A stretch of DNA of 64,000 nucleotides, taken from contig CAVTEQ010000019.1 in the NCBI GenBank assembly GCA_963733935.1, positions 1 through 64,000 of the forward strand, given 5' to 3'. Each line of letters begins with the position of its first letter. The stretch's first letter is position 1. The notes under the pieces were generated by a model, which saw only the letters and a program-made list of their open reading frames with translations, was not told the DNA's origin and made no database searches. Of this stretch, positions 31,331-40,864 are shown piece after piece. The position numbers and the translations under genes were made by a program. The stretch comes from JAHFUA01 sp963733935 (lineage in GTDB: Bacteria; Acidobacteriota; Terriglobia; Terriglobales; Acidobacteriaceae).

Positions 31331-32269
31331 CTAGTTGCGGACGCTCTGGACCGATTGCCTTTCAGTCGTCGCGCCCTGCACTGGCGGAAAGTCATAAAGT
31401 CGCGCTGGATTCTCCACCAGGATCTTCTGCCGCGTGGCTTCATCGGGCGCCCACAGCGGCAGCAGATCAAGCAAACTCGCGTCCTGCGGCATGGGAACGC
31501 TGATCGAGGGATGCGGCCAGTCGGTGCCGAAGACCAGCTTGTCCGGCGCGGTTTCGACCAGCGCCCGCGCGATGGGGATGGCATCGTCGTACGGCTGCGG
31601 CTTGGCCGAAATCCTGTACGCGCCCGAGAGCTTCACCCAGCAGCGCCCGCCGCGCAGCAGATCGAGCAAAGTCTGAAATCCCGGATGTCCAGCTCCCAGC
31701 GACGCCGGCATGTGTCCCATGTGATCGACCACGAAGTCCACCGGCAAGCGCCGCAGACGGTCGGCCAGCTCGGGCAGGTCTCTGCCGTCGAGCAGCAACT
31801 GCACGTGCCAGCCCAGCGGCTGGATGGCGCGCGCAATCTGCTCGAGCGTCTCCATCTGCAGTCCACCTTTGAACAGAAGATTAATGCGCACGCCGCGGAA
31901 GCCGGCCGCATGCAACTCAGCCAGCCGAGAATCGGTGACGCAGGGTTCGACCACGGCCACGCCGCGCCACATGCCTCCGGAGGCGACGATGGCATCCCGC
32001 GTACAACTGTTGTCGATACCGTAAACGCTGGGCTGCACGATCACCGCGCGCTCAAATCCCAGCGCGCCGAGCATCCGCAGGTACGCCGCGGTGCTCGCTT
32101 CCGGCGGCGTGTAGCTGCGGTTCGGAGTGTACGGATACTGGTCCTGCGGCCCGAAGATGTGCGCGTGGCAATCGCAACTGTGCGGCGGGATTTGCAGCCG
32201 GGGCTTTCCCGGATCCGGGTTGAAGGCCTGGCAGCCGGGAATCGCCGCGTCTTGCGAGCGTTCACTCAT
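31331..32269 (-). CDS. Amidohydrolase-2 family (2-pyrone-4,6-dicarboxylate lactonase-like)
   Basis: 312 residues. Metal-site motif SCDCHAHIFGPQDQYPY (HxH) near 32-48, MLGALGFERAVIVQPSVYGI, GVRINLLFKGG (Arg/Asn substrate site region), VDFVVDHMGHMPAS and the late Asp in LVFGTDWPHPSISVPMP. The pattern matches LigI (PDC hydrolase), 4-sulfomuconolactonase and D-galactarolactone isomerase enzymes, all of which act on lactones or related acids. The start overlaps the MFS stop by 8 bases, so uptake and hydrolysis are coupled. Exact substrate unresolved. Confidence 0.85.
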   Translation of the reverse strand: MSERSQDAAIPGCQAFNPDPGKPRLQIPPHSCDCHAHIFGPQDQYPYTPNRSYTPPEASTAAYLRMLGALGFERAVIVQPSVYGIDNSCTRDAIVASGGMWRGVAVVEPCVTDSRLAELHAAGFRGVRINLLFKGGLQMETLEQIARAIQPLGWHVQLLLDGRDLPELADRLRRLPVDFVVDHMGHMPASLGAGHPGFQTLLDLLRGGRCWVKLSGAYRISAKPQPYDDAIPIARALVETAPDKLVFGTDWPHPSISVPMPQDASLLDLLPLWAPDEATRQKILVENPARLYDFPPVQGATTERQSVQSVRN

Positions 32270-33549
32270 ACACGTGCAATTCTTTTCCGCGCGTCTCCGG
32301 CAGCAGCGCGGTCCCGAGGATCATGACCAGGTACGCACCCGCGGCGAAGATGGCGATGGCCTGTCCCAGCGGCACGCCTTTCAGATGTCCCACGAGCCAG
32401 GGGAACAGCGCTCCGATGCCGCGGCCGAAGTTATAAGAGAAGCCCTGTCCCGATCCGCGCAGCCGGCTGGGAAAGAGTTCGGTAAAGAACGCGCCGATGG
32501 GGCTGAAGACGCCGGAAGCGAAGAATCCCAGCGGGAATCCCAATATCCGCATGACCGAGTTGCTGATGGGGAAGTAGGTGTAGGCGACCACGGTCACGAA
32601 CGAGCCGATCGCGAACAGGATGAGGGTTTTCTTGCGCCCGAGGCGATCGGCAAGATAGGCGCTCACCATGTAACCGATGAACGAGCCCACGATTACCACG
32701 CCGGTATATCCCATGGTATTCAGCACCGAGAGCTTGCGCTGGGTTTTCAGGAACGTGGGCAGCCAGGTGGTGATGGCGTAGTAGCCGCCCTGCGCGCCCA
32801 CCGCCAGCAGCGAGGTCAGCATGGTGACCTTCAAGATGTCCAGCGAGAAGATGTGCAGGAAGGAAGAGCCCTCGCCGGAGGCGGCAACCTTCTTGCGCGT
32901 TTCCGCAAAGACCTTCGGCTCGGGCACTTTGCGGCGGATGTAGAAGACCAGCACGGCAGGAAGAATGCCTATCCAGAACATGGCCCGCCAGGCCAGGGAT
33001 TCCGGCAGCACGGTGAAAAATAATCCGTAGCATAGTGCCGCCAGTCCCCAGCCGATGGCCCAGCCTCCCTGCACGGTGCCCACGGCCTTTGCCGCGGTGC
33101 TGGGCGCGGATGGTTTCACCCATCAGCACCGAGCCCACCGCCCACTCGCCGCCGAAACCCAAGCCTTGCAGGCCGCGCGTGATCAGCAACTGCCAGAACG
33201 AGTGGGTGAAGCCGCTCAGGAAGGTGAAGAAAGCGAACCACAGGATGGTGAGCTGCAGAATACGCGCCCGCCCGAAGCGATCGGCGAGCGTGCCCGCCAG
33301 CCAGCCCCCCACGGCGGAGATCAGCAGGACAGCCGTCCCCAGCAGGCCTGCCTGGTCCCGGCGCATATGCCAGGCCGCCATCAGACTGGTGATGACGAAG
33401 CTGTAGACCATCACGTCCATGCCGTCGAGAGCCCAGCCACCGAACGTGGCGAACAAAGTGGCGCGTTCGGGGCCGGAAAGCTGCGTCAGCCAGGAGCCCT
33501 GAGCAGTCGCGGGTGGACTGGCGACCGGTGATTTAGGGACGGGATTCAT
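32262..33549 (-). CDS. MFS carboxylate/aromatic-acid transporter, frameshifted
   Basis: From ATG 33549 (MNPVPKSPV): FGGWALDGMDVMVYSFVITS (TM1 with the DxMD motif of acid:H+ symporters), GWLAGTLADRFGRARILQLT (signature loop), then a one-base shift near 33095 and AVGTVQGGWAIGWGLAALCY, a large central loop with PEPKVFAETRKKV, SAYLADRLGRKKTLILFAIG (second signature loop) and a final LPETRGKELHVYE. The 12-helix MFS fold fits aromatic-acid or lactate-type carboxylate transporters. It is the first gene of an operon with the amidohydrolase. A perfect CRP/FNR-type site lies 140 bases upstream. Confidence 0.88.
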
Positions 33550-33885
33550 GGGAAGCGTCCTTCCTGATTCGGCTGCGGATTTCCCACCCGACATCAAAAA
33601 CGGGCGGGCTGGAGACCGCAGCGCGCTTCGAAAACCGGAGTTACGGGGCCGGGAACAGGCAAGATATCCTCTCGCGCGGCCCTGGGGCTGTGATGTATAT
33701 CACAGTTCGCAGCGGGGTTGGGATACTTCGACCAGAGGGCAACACCACCCTTAAAATCGGAAAGGGCCAGCAGTTACCAGGTTGGGCCCCCCCGGAGTCC
33801 TGGCTGAAGGGGCTAAGTCTAGTGTGCTATCGTCGGTGCCGGGCGGGTCCGCAACTAACCCCGAATTCGTGTAACATATCTGTCC
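33550..33885. other. Intergenic region with a CRP/FNR-type site
   Basis: About 336 bases between divergent genes. Apart from the regulatory dyad at 33689-33704 I see no gene. Confidence 0.5.
33689..33704. promoter_or_regulatory. CRP/FNR-type binding site
   Basis: TGTGA-TGTATA-TCACA, a perfect match to the CRP-family palindrome. It is 140 bases upstream of the MFS start (minus) and 182 bases before the plus-strand gene at 33886, so it could serve either. Confidence 0.55.
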
Positions 33886-34224
33886 ATGCAGGTGTATTGT
33901 CGGCAGGCAAAGCGGCTGCGTTGGGTTGTATTGGCGCTTGCCGTGTGTGTGTGTGTACTCGCTCTGCGGGCAAAGCTGTCGCTGTATGACCCGCCGCATC
34001 CTGGCTCGGTCAACCCGGTTTCGGTTTCTAAGCTGTGGGTAAGCGGCGAGAACCTGAAGGCAGCCACACCTGGGCTAGCGCCGGTGCTTTGGTTGGCGGC
34101 GCTGCTGTCGCTGCTGCCTCCTGTGCCCCGCGTTCTTCGTTCGGAACTCAGCAGTGCGCCTGCGCCCCGGTATTTCACCCTGCGCGAACTCTATCGCTTC
34201 GTCCGCCCGCCGCCGGCTTTCTAA
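33886..34224 (+). CDS. Hypothetical single-pass membrane protein
   Basis: 112 residues. An N-terminal anchor (LRWVVLALAVCVCVLALR, 11-28) is followed by a periplasmic part and a second hydrophobic stretch (APVLWLAALLSLLPPV, about 65-80) ending in a Pro/Arg-rich tail. No conserved family recognised. It precedes the RND efflux operon by 84 bases and may be unrelated to it. Confidence 0.5.
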   Translation: MQVYCRQAKRLRWVVLALAVCVCVLALRAKLSLYDPPHPGSVNPVSVSKLWVSGENLKAATPGLAPVLWLAALLSLLPPVPRVLRSELSSAPAPRYFTLRELYRFVRPPPAF

Positions 34225-34307
34225 TTTCATTCTTCCTCTTCTTAGCAGTTGTCCTGAAACGCGGCCCGTCCCTTTTCGTTTTGTCAGGGCGGAGTTAAGA
34301 ACTTCAG

Positions 34308-35561
34308 ATGAGAGAGATTCGCATGAAACATGTGGCGCTGGTGGTCGCAGCGACTTTGGTTTGCGTCGGCCTCGGGGCATTGTTGCTGCGGCGGGTGCAC
34401 GCCGATCCCTCCCAGGCGGCGGTGGGCAAAGATGTTCCGCGCGCCGCCATCGCGCTGGTGAAGCGGGAAGCGCTGAGCAACACGCTTTCTATCGCCGGCG
34501 AGTTCTCCCCCTACCAGGATGTCGAACTCCACGCCAAGGTCGCCGGCTATATCCGCAAGATCAATGTCGATATCGGGGACCACGTCAAGGCCGGGCAGGT
34601 TCTGGCGGTGCTGGAGGTGCCGGAGCTGAATGCGCAGGTGGTGGGTGCAACTGCCGGCGTGCAGCATAGCCAGGAGGAGATCCTGCGGGCCAGGAACGAG
34701 GTGGCGCGGGCCAAAGCCAGCCATGACGCGCTGCACTCCGAAGCCACACGCCTGCAGCAGGTGGCGAAGCAGCGGCCTGAGCTCATCGCGCAGCAGGAAC
34801 TCGACGATGCCGAGGCCAGGGACCTGGCCTCGGAGGCGCAGGTGGAAGCCGCCAAGTCGGCGCTAGCGGCGGCACAGCAGCAACTGCAAATTTCCAAGGC
34901 CACCCACACCCAGGTCTCGGCCATGCAGGATTACTCCCGCATCGTTGCCCCCTTCGACGGGGTGGTGACCTGGCGCTACGCCGATACCGGCGCGCTGATC
35001 CAGGCTGGCACCACGAATTCGGCCTCGGCGCCGGTGGTCAAGCTGGCCCAGGTAAACGTGCTGCGTTTGCGCATTCCCGTGCCCGAGTCGCTGGCGGAAG
35101 GCGTCCACATCGGCACGGCGGGCGACATTCGCGTGCAGGCCACGAGCGAGCACTTTACCGCCAAGGTGGCGCGCTTCACCAGCGCCTTCGACCGCTCCAC
35201 CCGCACTATGCAGGTGGAGTTCGACATTCCCAACCCTGAATACAAGCTGTCTCCGGGCATGTACGCCGACGTGTCGCTGGAGATTCAGAAGCGCGCCGAT
35301 GCCATCACCGTTCCGGTGCAGGCGATCACCTACAACAACGATAAGAAGCGAGTGCTGCTGGTGGACTCGCAAAACCGGGTACAGGTGCGGGACATCCAGA
35401 CTGGGGTCGAGGATCCGAACCGGGTGGAGGTGCTGGCGGGATTGCAGCCCGGCGATCGCGTGATCGTGGGCAATCTGGGCGCCTACCAGCCGGGGCAGCG
35501 CGTGGATCCCAGGCCGAGCCGCATGGCCGACGCCAAGATTGATGACGGGGGCCGCGAGTAG
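34308..35561 (+). CDS. RND efflux periplasmic adaptor (MFP)
   Basis: 417 residues. An N-terminal anchor or uncleaved signal (VALVVAATLVCVGLGALLL) is followed by the lipoyl-like half (DVELHAKVAGYIRKINVDIG, HVKAGQVLAVLEVPELNAQV), a long alpha-hairpin rich in Ala/Glu/Gln (about 105-200), the second lipoyl half (YSRIVAPFDGVVTWRYADTG) and beta-barrel (PEYKLSPGMYADVSLEIQKR). The alpha-hairpin would dock on the TolC encoded downstream. Start could also be ATG 34323. The stop overlaps the permease GTG by one base (TAGTG). Confidence 0.92.
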   Translation: MREIRMKHVALVVAATLVCVGLGALLLRRVHADPSQAAVGKDVPRAAIALVKREALSNTLSIAGEFSPYQDVELHAKVAGYIRKINVDIGDHVKAGQVLAVLEVPELNAQVVGATAGVQHSQEEILRARNEVARAKASHDALHSEATRLQQVAKQRPELIAQQELDDAEARDLASEAQVEAAKSALAAAQQQLQISKATHTQVSAMQDYSRIVAPFDGVVTWRYADTGALIQAGTTNSASAPVVKLAQVNVLRLRIPVPESLAEGVHIGTAGDIRVQATSEHFTAKVARFTSAFDRSTRTMQVEFDIPNPEYKLSPGMYADVSLEIQKRADAITVPVQAITYNNDKKRVLLVDSQNRVQVRDIQTGVEDPNRVEVLAGLQPGDRVIVGNLGAYQPGQRVDPRPSRMADAKIDDGGRE

Positions 35562-38500
35562 TGTCGAGCTTTGCCATCAAGTATCCCTTCTTCATCATCA
35601 TGATCTGCCTGATCGTGGCCGTGGTCGGGGTGGTGACCGTGGCACGCATGCCCGTAGATTTGTTTCCCTCGATCAACATTCCGGTGGTGGTCGTGGCCAC
35701 GTTTTATTCCGGTATGCCCCCAGAAGAAATGGAAGCCAACATCACCAATCCCTTCGAGCGCTTCTTCACGCTGGGCAGCGGCATCGACCACATCGAATCG
35801 CGCTCGCTGACCGGCGTCAGCCTGATCAAGGTCTATTTCCAGCCGGGCACCAGTCCGGACGCGGCCGTCAGCACGATTTCCAACCTGGCGATGGCGCAAC
35901 TGCGACGGCTGCCCCCCGGCACCCTGCCGCCGGTGGTTCTCAAGTTCGACGCTTCCAGCCTGCCCGTCTGCCTGATCACTCTTAAAGGAGAAGGATTGAA
36001 CGAGACCGAGCTTCACGATCTCGGCCAGTTCAATGTTCGCAACCAGATCGCAAACGTACCGGGCGCCTCGGTGCCGCAACCCTTCGGCGGCAAGTACCGG
36101 CAGATCCAAGTGTATGTGGATCCGGTGAAGTTGCAGGCGCACCAGATGAGCGTGATGGATGTGGTGCGCACGCTGAACGACAGCCAACGCCATCCTGCCG
36201 GCCGGCGATGTGCGCATTGGCCCCAAGGATTACAACATCTACACCAACAGCCAACTGCCGACCACGGAGGAGATCAATCACCTGCCGCTGAAGAGCGAAG
36301 GCAATGGCGAGGTGATGGTGGCCGATGTCGGCTACGCCAAGGACGCGAGCGCCATCCAGACCAACATCGTGCGGGTCGATGGCCAGAAATCCGTTTATCT
36401 GCCGATCCTGAAGCAAGGTGGCAGACAGCAACACTATCGCCGTGGTCAATGGCATCCGCAAGGTCTCTCGGCGACCTGCTCGACGTGCCCAAGACCATGG
36501 TCGCCAAGCTCGTGTTCGACCAGTCGGTGTTCGTCAAGACGGCGATCAAGAACCTGGGCAACGAAGGCGGCATCGGCCTGGTGCTGACCGCGGTGATGAT
36601 CCTGATCTTTCTGGGTAGCATGCGTGCCACCGTCGCCGTGCTGCTCTCCATTCCGCTCTCCGCTCTGGCGGCTCTGCTTGGCCATCAATGCCGCCGGCGG
36701 CACCATCAACACCATGGTGCTGGGCGGGCTGGCGCTGGTGTTCTCGCGCTTGATCGACAACTCGGTGGTGGTGCTGGAGAACATCTTCCGCCACCTCGAG
36801 ATGGGCGAGACGCCCGCAGGTGGCGGCGGAAGTGGGAGGCAAAGAAGTCGCGCTGCCGGTGCTGGCGGCGACCTTTACCACCGCCATCGTCTTCTTCCCG
36901 GTGGTTTTCCTTTACGGGGTGAGCCGCTTTCTCTTCATGGCGCTGGCTGCTTCGGTGGTGCTGTCACTGTTTGCCTCCTATCTGGTGGCGATGACGGTGG
37001 TGCCGCTGTTCTGCGCCCACTTCACGCACGCGGCGGAAGCGGATGACGAACTTGGCATCGACACCCGCAAGTCGCTCTTTGCCCGCTTCGTCCAGGGCTT
37101 CAACCGGCGCTACTACCAGATGCTGGGCAAGTACGACGTAGCCGTTGCCCGCTCGCTGATGCGCCCGCTGGCGACGGTGCTGGGGACGATCGGCATTTTT
37201 GTCCTCAGCCTGGCGCTCTATCCCTTGCTGGGTGTCTCGTTCTTCCCACGCACCGATCCCGGACAATTCGTCATCAACGTCAAGGCGCCGACCGGCACGC
37301 GGCTGGAGCTGACCAACGAGTACATCAAGCGAGTGGAAAGCGACATCCGCGAAGTCGTGGCCCCGCGCGATCTGGGGATGATCGTCTCCAATATCGGGAT
37401 CACCCCTGATTTTTCCGCCATCTACACCAGCAATTCCGGCCAGCACACCGCCTTCGTGCAGGTGAGCCTGAAGGAAGGACACCACACCGGCAGCTACGAG
37501 TACATGCGGCGAGTGCGCGAGAAGCTGGCCGACGACCTGCCGGAGCTGAACACCTACTTCCAGGCAGGGGGCCTGGTCGACGCAGTGGTCAACCTCGGCC
37601 TGCCCGCGCCCATCGACATCCAGGTCGGTGGCAACGATATGCATGGCGCTTACAAAACCGCGGCTGAAATCGCGCAGAAGGTTCGCGGTCTGAAAGGCGT
37701 AAGCGATGTGCTCATCCCGCAGGATCTCGACTACCCGGGCATCCAGCTCAACATCAACCGCGAAATGGCGGCCCGGCTGGGGCTCTCGTCGCGCGAAGTG
37801 GTAAACAACGTCATTACCGCCCTGACCTCAAACGGCATGATCGCGCCCAGCTACTGGGTCGATCCCAAGAATGGGAACAACTATTTGCTCACCGTGCAGT
37901 ACCCGGAGACGCAGGTCAAGTCGATGTCGGACCTGAAGCAGATCCCATTGCGGGCGCACGGTAGCTTGAACACGGCAGACCTGGAAGGGGTCTCCAATCT
38001 CAAGATGATCAATACACCGACGGAGGTGGATCACTATCAGCTTCGCCGCGTGATCGACATCTACGTCTCGCCCTCCGGACAGGATCTGGGCGGCCTCGCG
38101 GACAAAGTTCAGAAGATCATCGACACCACCAAGCCCGGCGAGAACGTGCGCGTCACCATGCGCGGCTCGGTCGAAGGCATGCGGCGATCGTTCAAGAGCT
38201 TCGGCATCGGGCTGATTCTTTCGATCGTTCTCGTCTACCTGATCCTGATGGCGCAGTTTGCCTCGTTCGTGGATCCGTTCATTATTCTGCTGGCCATCCC
38301 GCCGGGAATTACGGGCGTGATCCTGTTCCTGCTGGCAACGCACACCACGCTGAACGTGATGTCGCTGATGGGCGTCATCATGATGACCGGCATCGTGGTG
38401 TCGAACAGCATTCTGATCGTGGACGTCACGCGCGTGCTGCGGCGCGAAGGCCAGCCCATCAAACAAGCGGTGGCGGCGGCTTGCCGCATGCGGCTGCGGC

Positions 38501-38710
38501 CCATCCTGATGACCTCGCTGGCGACCATTCTGGGATTGATTCCGCATGGCGCTGGCGCTCGAAGCCGGCAGCGAACAATACGCCCCACTGGCTCGCGCCA
38601 TTATTGGCGGGCTCACCGTCTCGGTGGTGGTCACGGTGTTCCTGGTGCCCGCTGCGTACCTGTTCATCCATCGCCGCGAAGAAGCGGAAGCGGTCGAGGA
38701 GGCGCAATAG
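35561..38710 (+). CDS. RND efflux permease (HAE1/AcrB-type), with about six frameshifts
   Basis: Joining frames gives one full-length inner-membrane RND pump of about 1050 residues: FAIKYPFFIIMICLIVAVVG (TM1), MPVDLFPSINIPVVVVATFY, YSGMPPEEMEANITNPFERF; then shifts near 36185, 36418, 36465, 36680 and 36815; DNSVVVLENIFRHLEMGE (TM4 region), GKEVALPVLAATFTTAIVFF, LYPLLGVSFFPRTDPGQFV; a second half with GIVVSNSILIVDVTRVLRRE, and a last shift near 38548 before LEAGSEQYAPLARAIIGGLT and FLVPAAYLFIHRR. No nonsense codon lies in the conserved frame, which argues for sequencing indels. It exports hydrophobic compounds with the adaptor and TolC. Confidence 0.85.
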
Positions 38711-38776
38711 ATTCGCGAGGGGCGTGCGGAGCAACAGATTCGGGAAGTTGCGGATCTGCCGGTAGGAGGCTAGGCA

Positions 38777-40069
38777 ATGTCGAAATACGGATTGCTGTTA
38801 TCGGGCGTGGTCTTGTTTTCGTGCGCCGCCTTTGCGCAAGCTCCGCCCGCGGTGCAGAAGCTGACGCTCAAACAAGCTGAAGCCATCGCCATCGCCAATC
38901 ATCCGCAGCTCAAGGCAGCCTCGCTGACGGCGGCTGCCGCCGAGCAGGTAACCACCGAAGTCCGGTCGGCTTACTACCCGCAAGTGTATGGCAACCTCAC
39001 GGGTGTCGACACGCAGAACGGAACCCGCCTGGCAGCCGGCGCGCTGAATAATCCGCTGATCCTCGAGCGCTTCGCCAGCGGCCTCTCGGTGGGCCAGCTT
39101 CTTACGGATTTCGGGCGCACCCATCGGCTCAGCCAGTCCGCCGGGCTGCGCGCCAGCGCGGAGCGCACGGGGGTAGTGGTCACCCGCGCCGACGTGTTGC
39201 TGGCGGTGGATCAGGCTTACTTCCGCACTCTGAAAGCGCAGGCCGTGCTCACCGTGGCGCAGCAGACCGTGCAGGAGCGGCAGACCGTTACCGACCGCGT
39301 TTCGGCTCTGGCTCAGGCAAAGCTGAAATCCGGGCTCGACGTCACCTTCGCGGAGGTCAATCTCGGGCAAGCCAAGCTGCTGCTGGTACAGGCGCAGAAC
39401 GAAATCCAGGCCGCTTATGCGGAGCTGGCCCGGACGCTCGGGTACCCGGACGCACGCGAGTTCGAACTGAGCGACGAGCCCCTGCCGCCGCCTCCACCCA
39501 CCGACGTCCTTCCCCTGGTGGCGCAGGCGTTTCGCGAGCGGCCCGAGATTGTTCGCCAGAAGTTTATTGCCCAGTCGGCGCGTGCGTTCGCGCTTGCCGA
39601 GCGCGACCTGTCGTTCCCGACCATCAGCGCTGCGGGAAATTTTGGATTGGTTCCCGTGGGAGATCCGACGTTCCGCAGTTCCTACGCCGCCGGCGGCTTC
39701 AACGTCAGCATCCCGGTGTTCAACGGCAAGCTGTTCACGGCGCGCTACTCCGAAGCCAACTTGCGAAATCAAGCCGAAGATCAGCGGTTGCTCGATCTGG
39801 AAAACATAGTGGCGCGCGAAGTCCGCGTTGCCTGGCTGGATGTTATTACGGCTTACCAACGGCTCGATCTCACCAGCCAAATCCTCGCCCAGGCCACCCA
39901 GGCGCTTGATTTGGCCGACGCCCGCTACAAGCTGGGTTTGAGTTCGATCGTCGAACTGCAGCAGGCGCAGCTCAACCAGACTCAGGCCGCCATCGACCAG
40001 GCCAGCGCCAAGTACGACTGTGCCGCCAGAGAGGCGTCGCTGACCTATGCCGTCGGATCGCTACGCTAG
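38777..40069 (+). CDS. TolC-type outer-membrane efflux protein
   Basis: 430 residues with a signal peptide (GLLLSGVVLFSCAAFAQ) and two repeats of the outer-membrane efflux protein domain. Visible signatures: LTLKQAEAIAIANHPQLKAA at the start of repeat 1, KSGLDVTFAEVNLGQAKLLL, LERPEIVRQ-like FRERPEIVRQKFIAQSARAF at the start of repeat 2, FNVSIPVFNGKLFTARYSEA and ARYKLGLSSIVELQQAQLNQ. It completes the tripartite pump whose adaptor and permease are immediately upstream. Confidence 0.92.
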   Translation: MSKYGLLLSGVVLFSCAAFAQAPPAVQKLTLKQAEAIAIANHPQLKAASLTAAAAEQVTTEVRSAYYPQVYGNLTGVDTQNGTRLAAGALNNPLILERFASGLSVGQLLTDFGRTHRLSQSAGLRASAERTGVVVTRADVLLAVDQAYFRTLKAQAVLTVAQQTVQERQTVTDRVSALAQAKLKSGLDVTFAEVNLGQAKLLLVQAQNEIQAAYAELARTLGYPDAREFELSDEPLPPPPPTDVLPLVAQAFRERPEIVRQKFIAQSARAFALAERDLSFPTISAAGNFGLVPVGDPTFRSSYAAGGFNVSIPVFNGKLFTARYSEANLRNQAEDQRLLDLENIVAREVRVAWLDVITAYQRLDLTSQILAQATQALDLADARYKLGLSSIVELQQAQLNQTQAAIDQASAKYDCAAREASLTYAVGSLR

Positions 40070-40209
40070 CCTTGGCTCGAAGGTGTACCCGTTCCATTAC
40101 AGATTCTTGACCCTTTTTGACGAAGTCTTTACCGAATCCGCCGGGAAGGCCGTGTTTTAATAGACAAGCACTTCTTAAACTAGCGTTACCCGTGCCGGAG
40201 GTCCATCCT

Positions 40210-40857
40210 ATGAAGCGGTTGGCCATTCTGCTTCTCTTGTCCGCTCTGTCCGTATTCGCCGTGGCGCAGGATAATCCTCCCGCCCCGCGGCCCGGAGGCG
40301 CTCGCGGCCCCGGCCGCGCCGGCCGCCAGTTTCAAGGGGTGTTGGGGACCATCACCTCACTGGACAAGAGTCAGCTCACGTTGAAGACCGCGGACGGCAA
40401 AACTGTGACCGTCAATCTCTCTTCGGACACGCATTACCGGAAAGACGCACAGCCTGCCACGCTGGAAGACTTCAAAGTGGGCGACATGGTGATGGTGGGT
40501 GGCGAGCCCGCAGGCGAGGATGCCTGGAACGCCCGCTTCATCGCTACGCGTGGCGCCAATAGCCCGCAGGTTCGCGGGGAACTGGGCAAGAACTTCATCG
40601 CCGGCGAAATCAAGACCATCGATGGAACCCACCTGGCGATTCTGCGTCCCGACGGCGAAACCCAGACCATCCAGGTGGACGAGAACACTTCGTTTCGCAA
40701 GCAGGGTGAAAGCATCACCCTCGCCGACTTCAAACCCGGCGACCACGTATTCGGCCGCGGCGAACTGAAGAACGGCGCCTTTGTACCGGCGGTGCTGAAT
40801 TGGGGCGAGCTTCACGCCATGCAGCCGCCGCCGCAATCCCCGCCCGACAAGCACTGA
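40210..40857 (+). CDS. Secreted DUF5666 protein
   Basis: 215 residues from ATG 40210 with GGAGG close upstream. Signal peptide LAILLLLSALSVFAVAQ, a Pro/Gly/Arg-rich linker (DNPPAPRPGGARGPGRAGR), then two small beta-barrel (DUF5666) repeats: GVLGTITSLDKSQLTLKTAD with KVGDMVMVGG, and AGEIKTIDGTHLAILRPDGE with KPGDHVFGRGEL. The family is common in Acidobacteriota and periplasmic or secreted; its function is unknown. It sits between the efflux genes and the TonB receptor, 7 bases from the latter's ATG. Confidence 0.85.
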   Translation: MKRLAILLLLSALSVFAVAQDNPPAPRPGGARGPGRAGRQFQGVLGTITSLDKSQLTLKTADGKTVTVNLSSDTHYRKDAQPATLEDFKVGDMVMVGGEPAGEDAWNARFIATRGANSPQVRGELGKNFIAGEIKTIDGTHLAILRPDGETQTIQVDENTSFRKQGESITLADFKPGDHVFGRGELKNGAFVPAVLNWGELHAMQPPPQSPPDKH

Positions 40858-40864
40858 CGCATGC

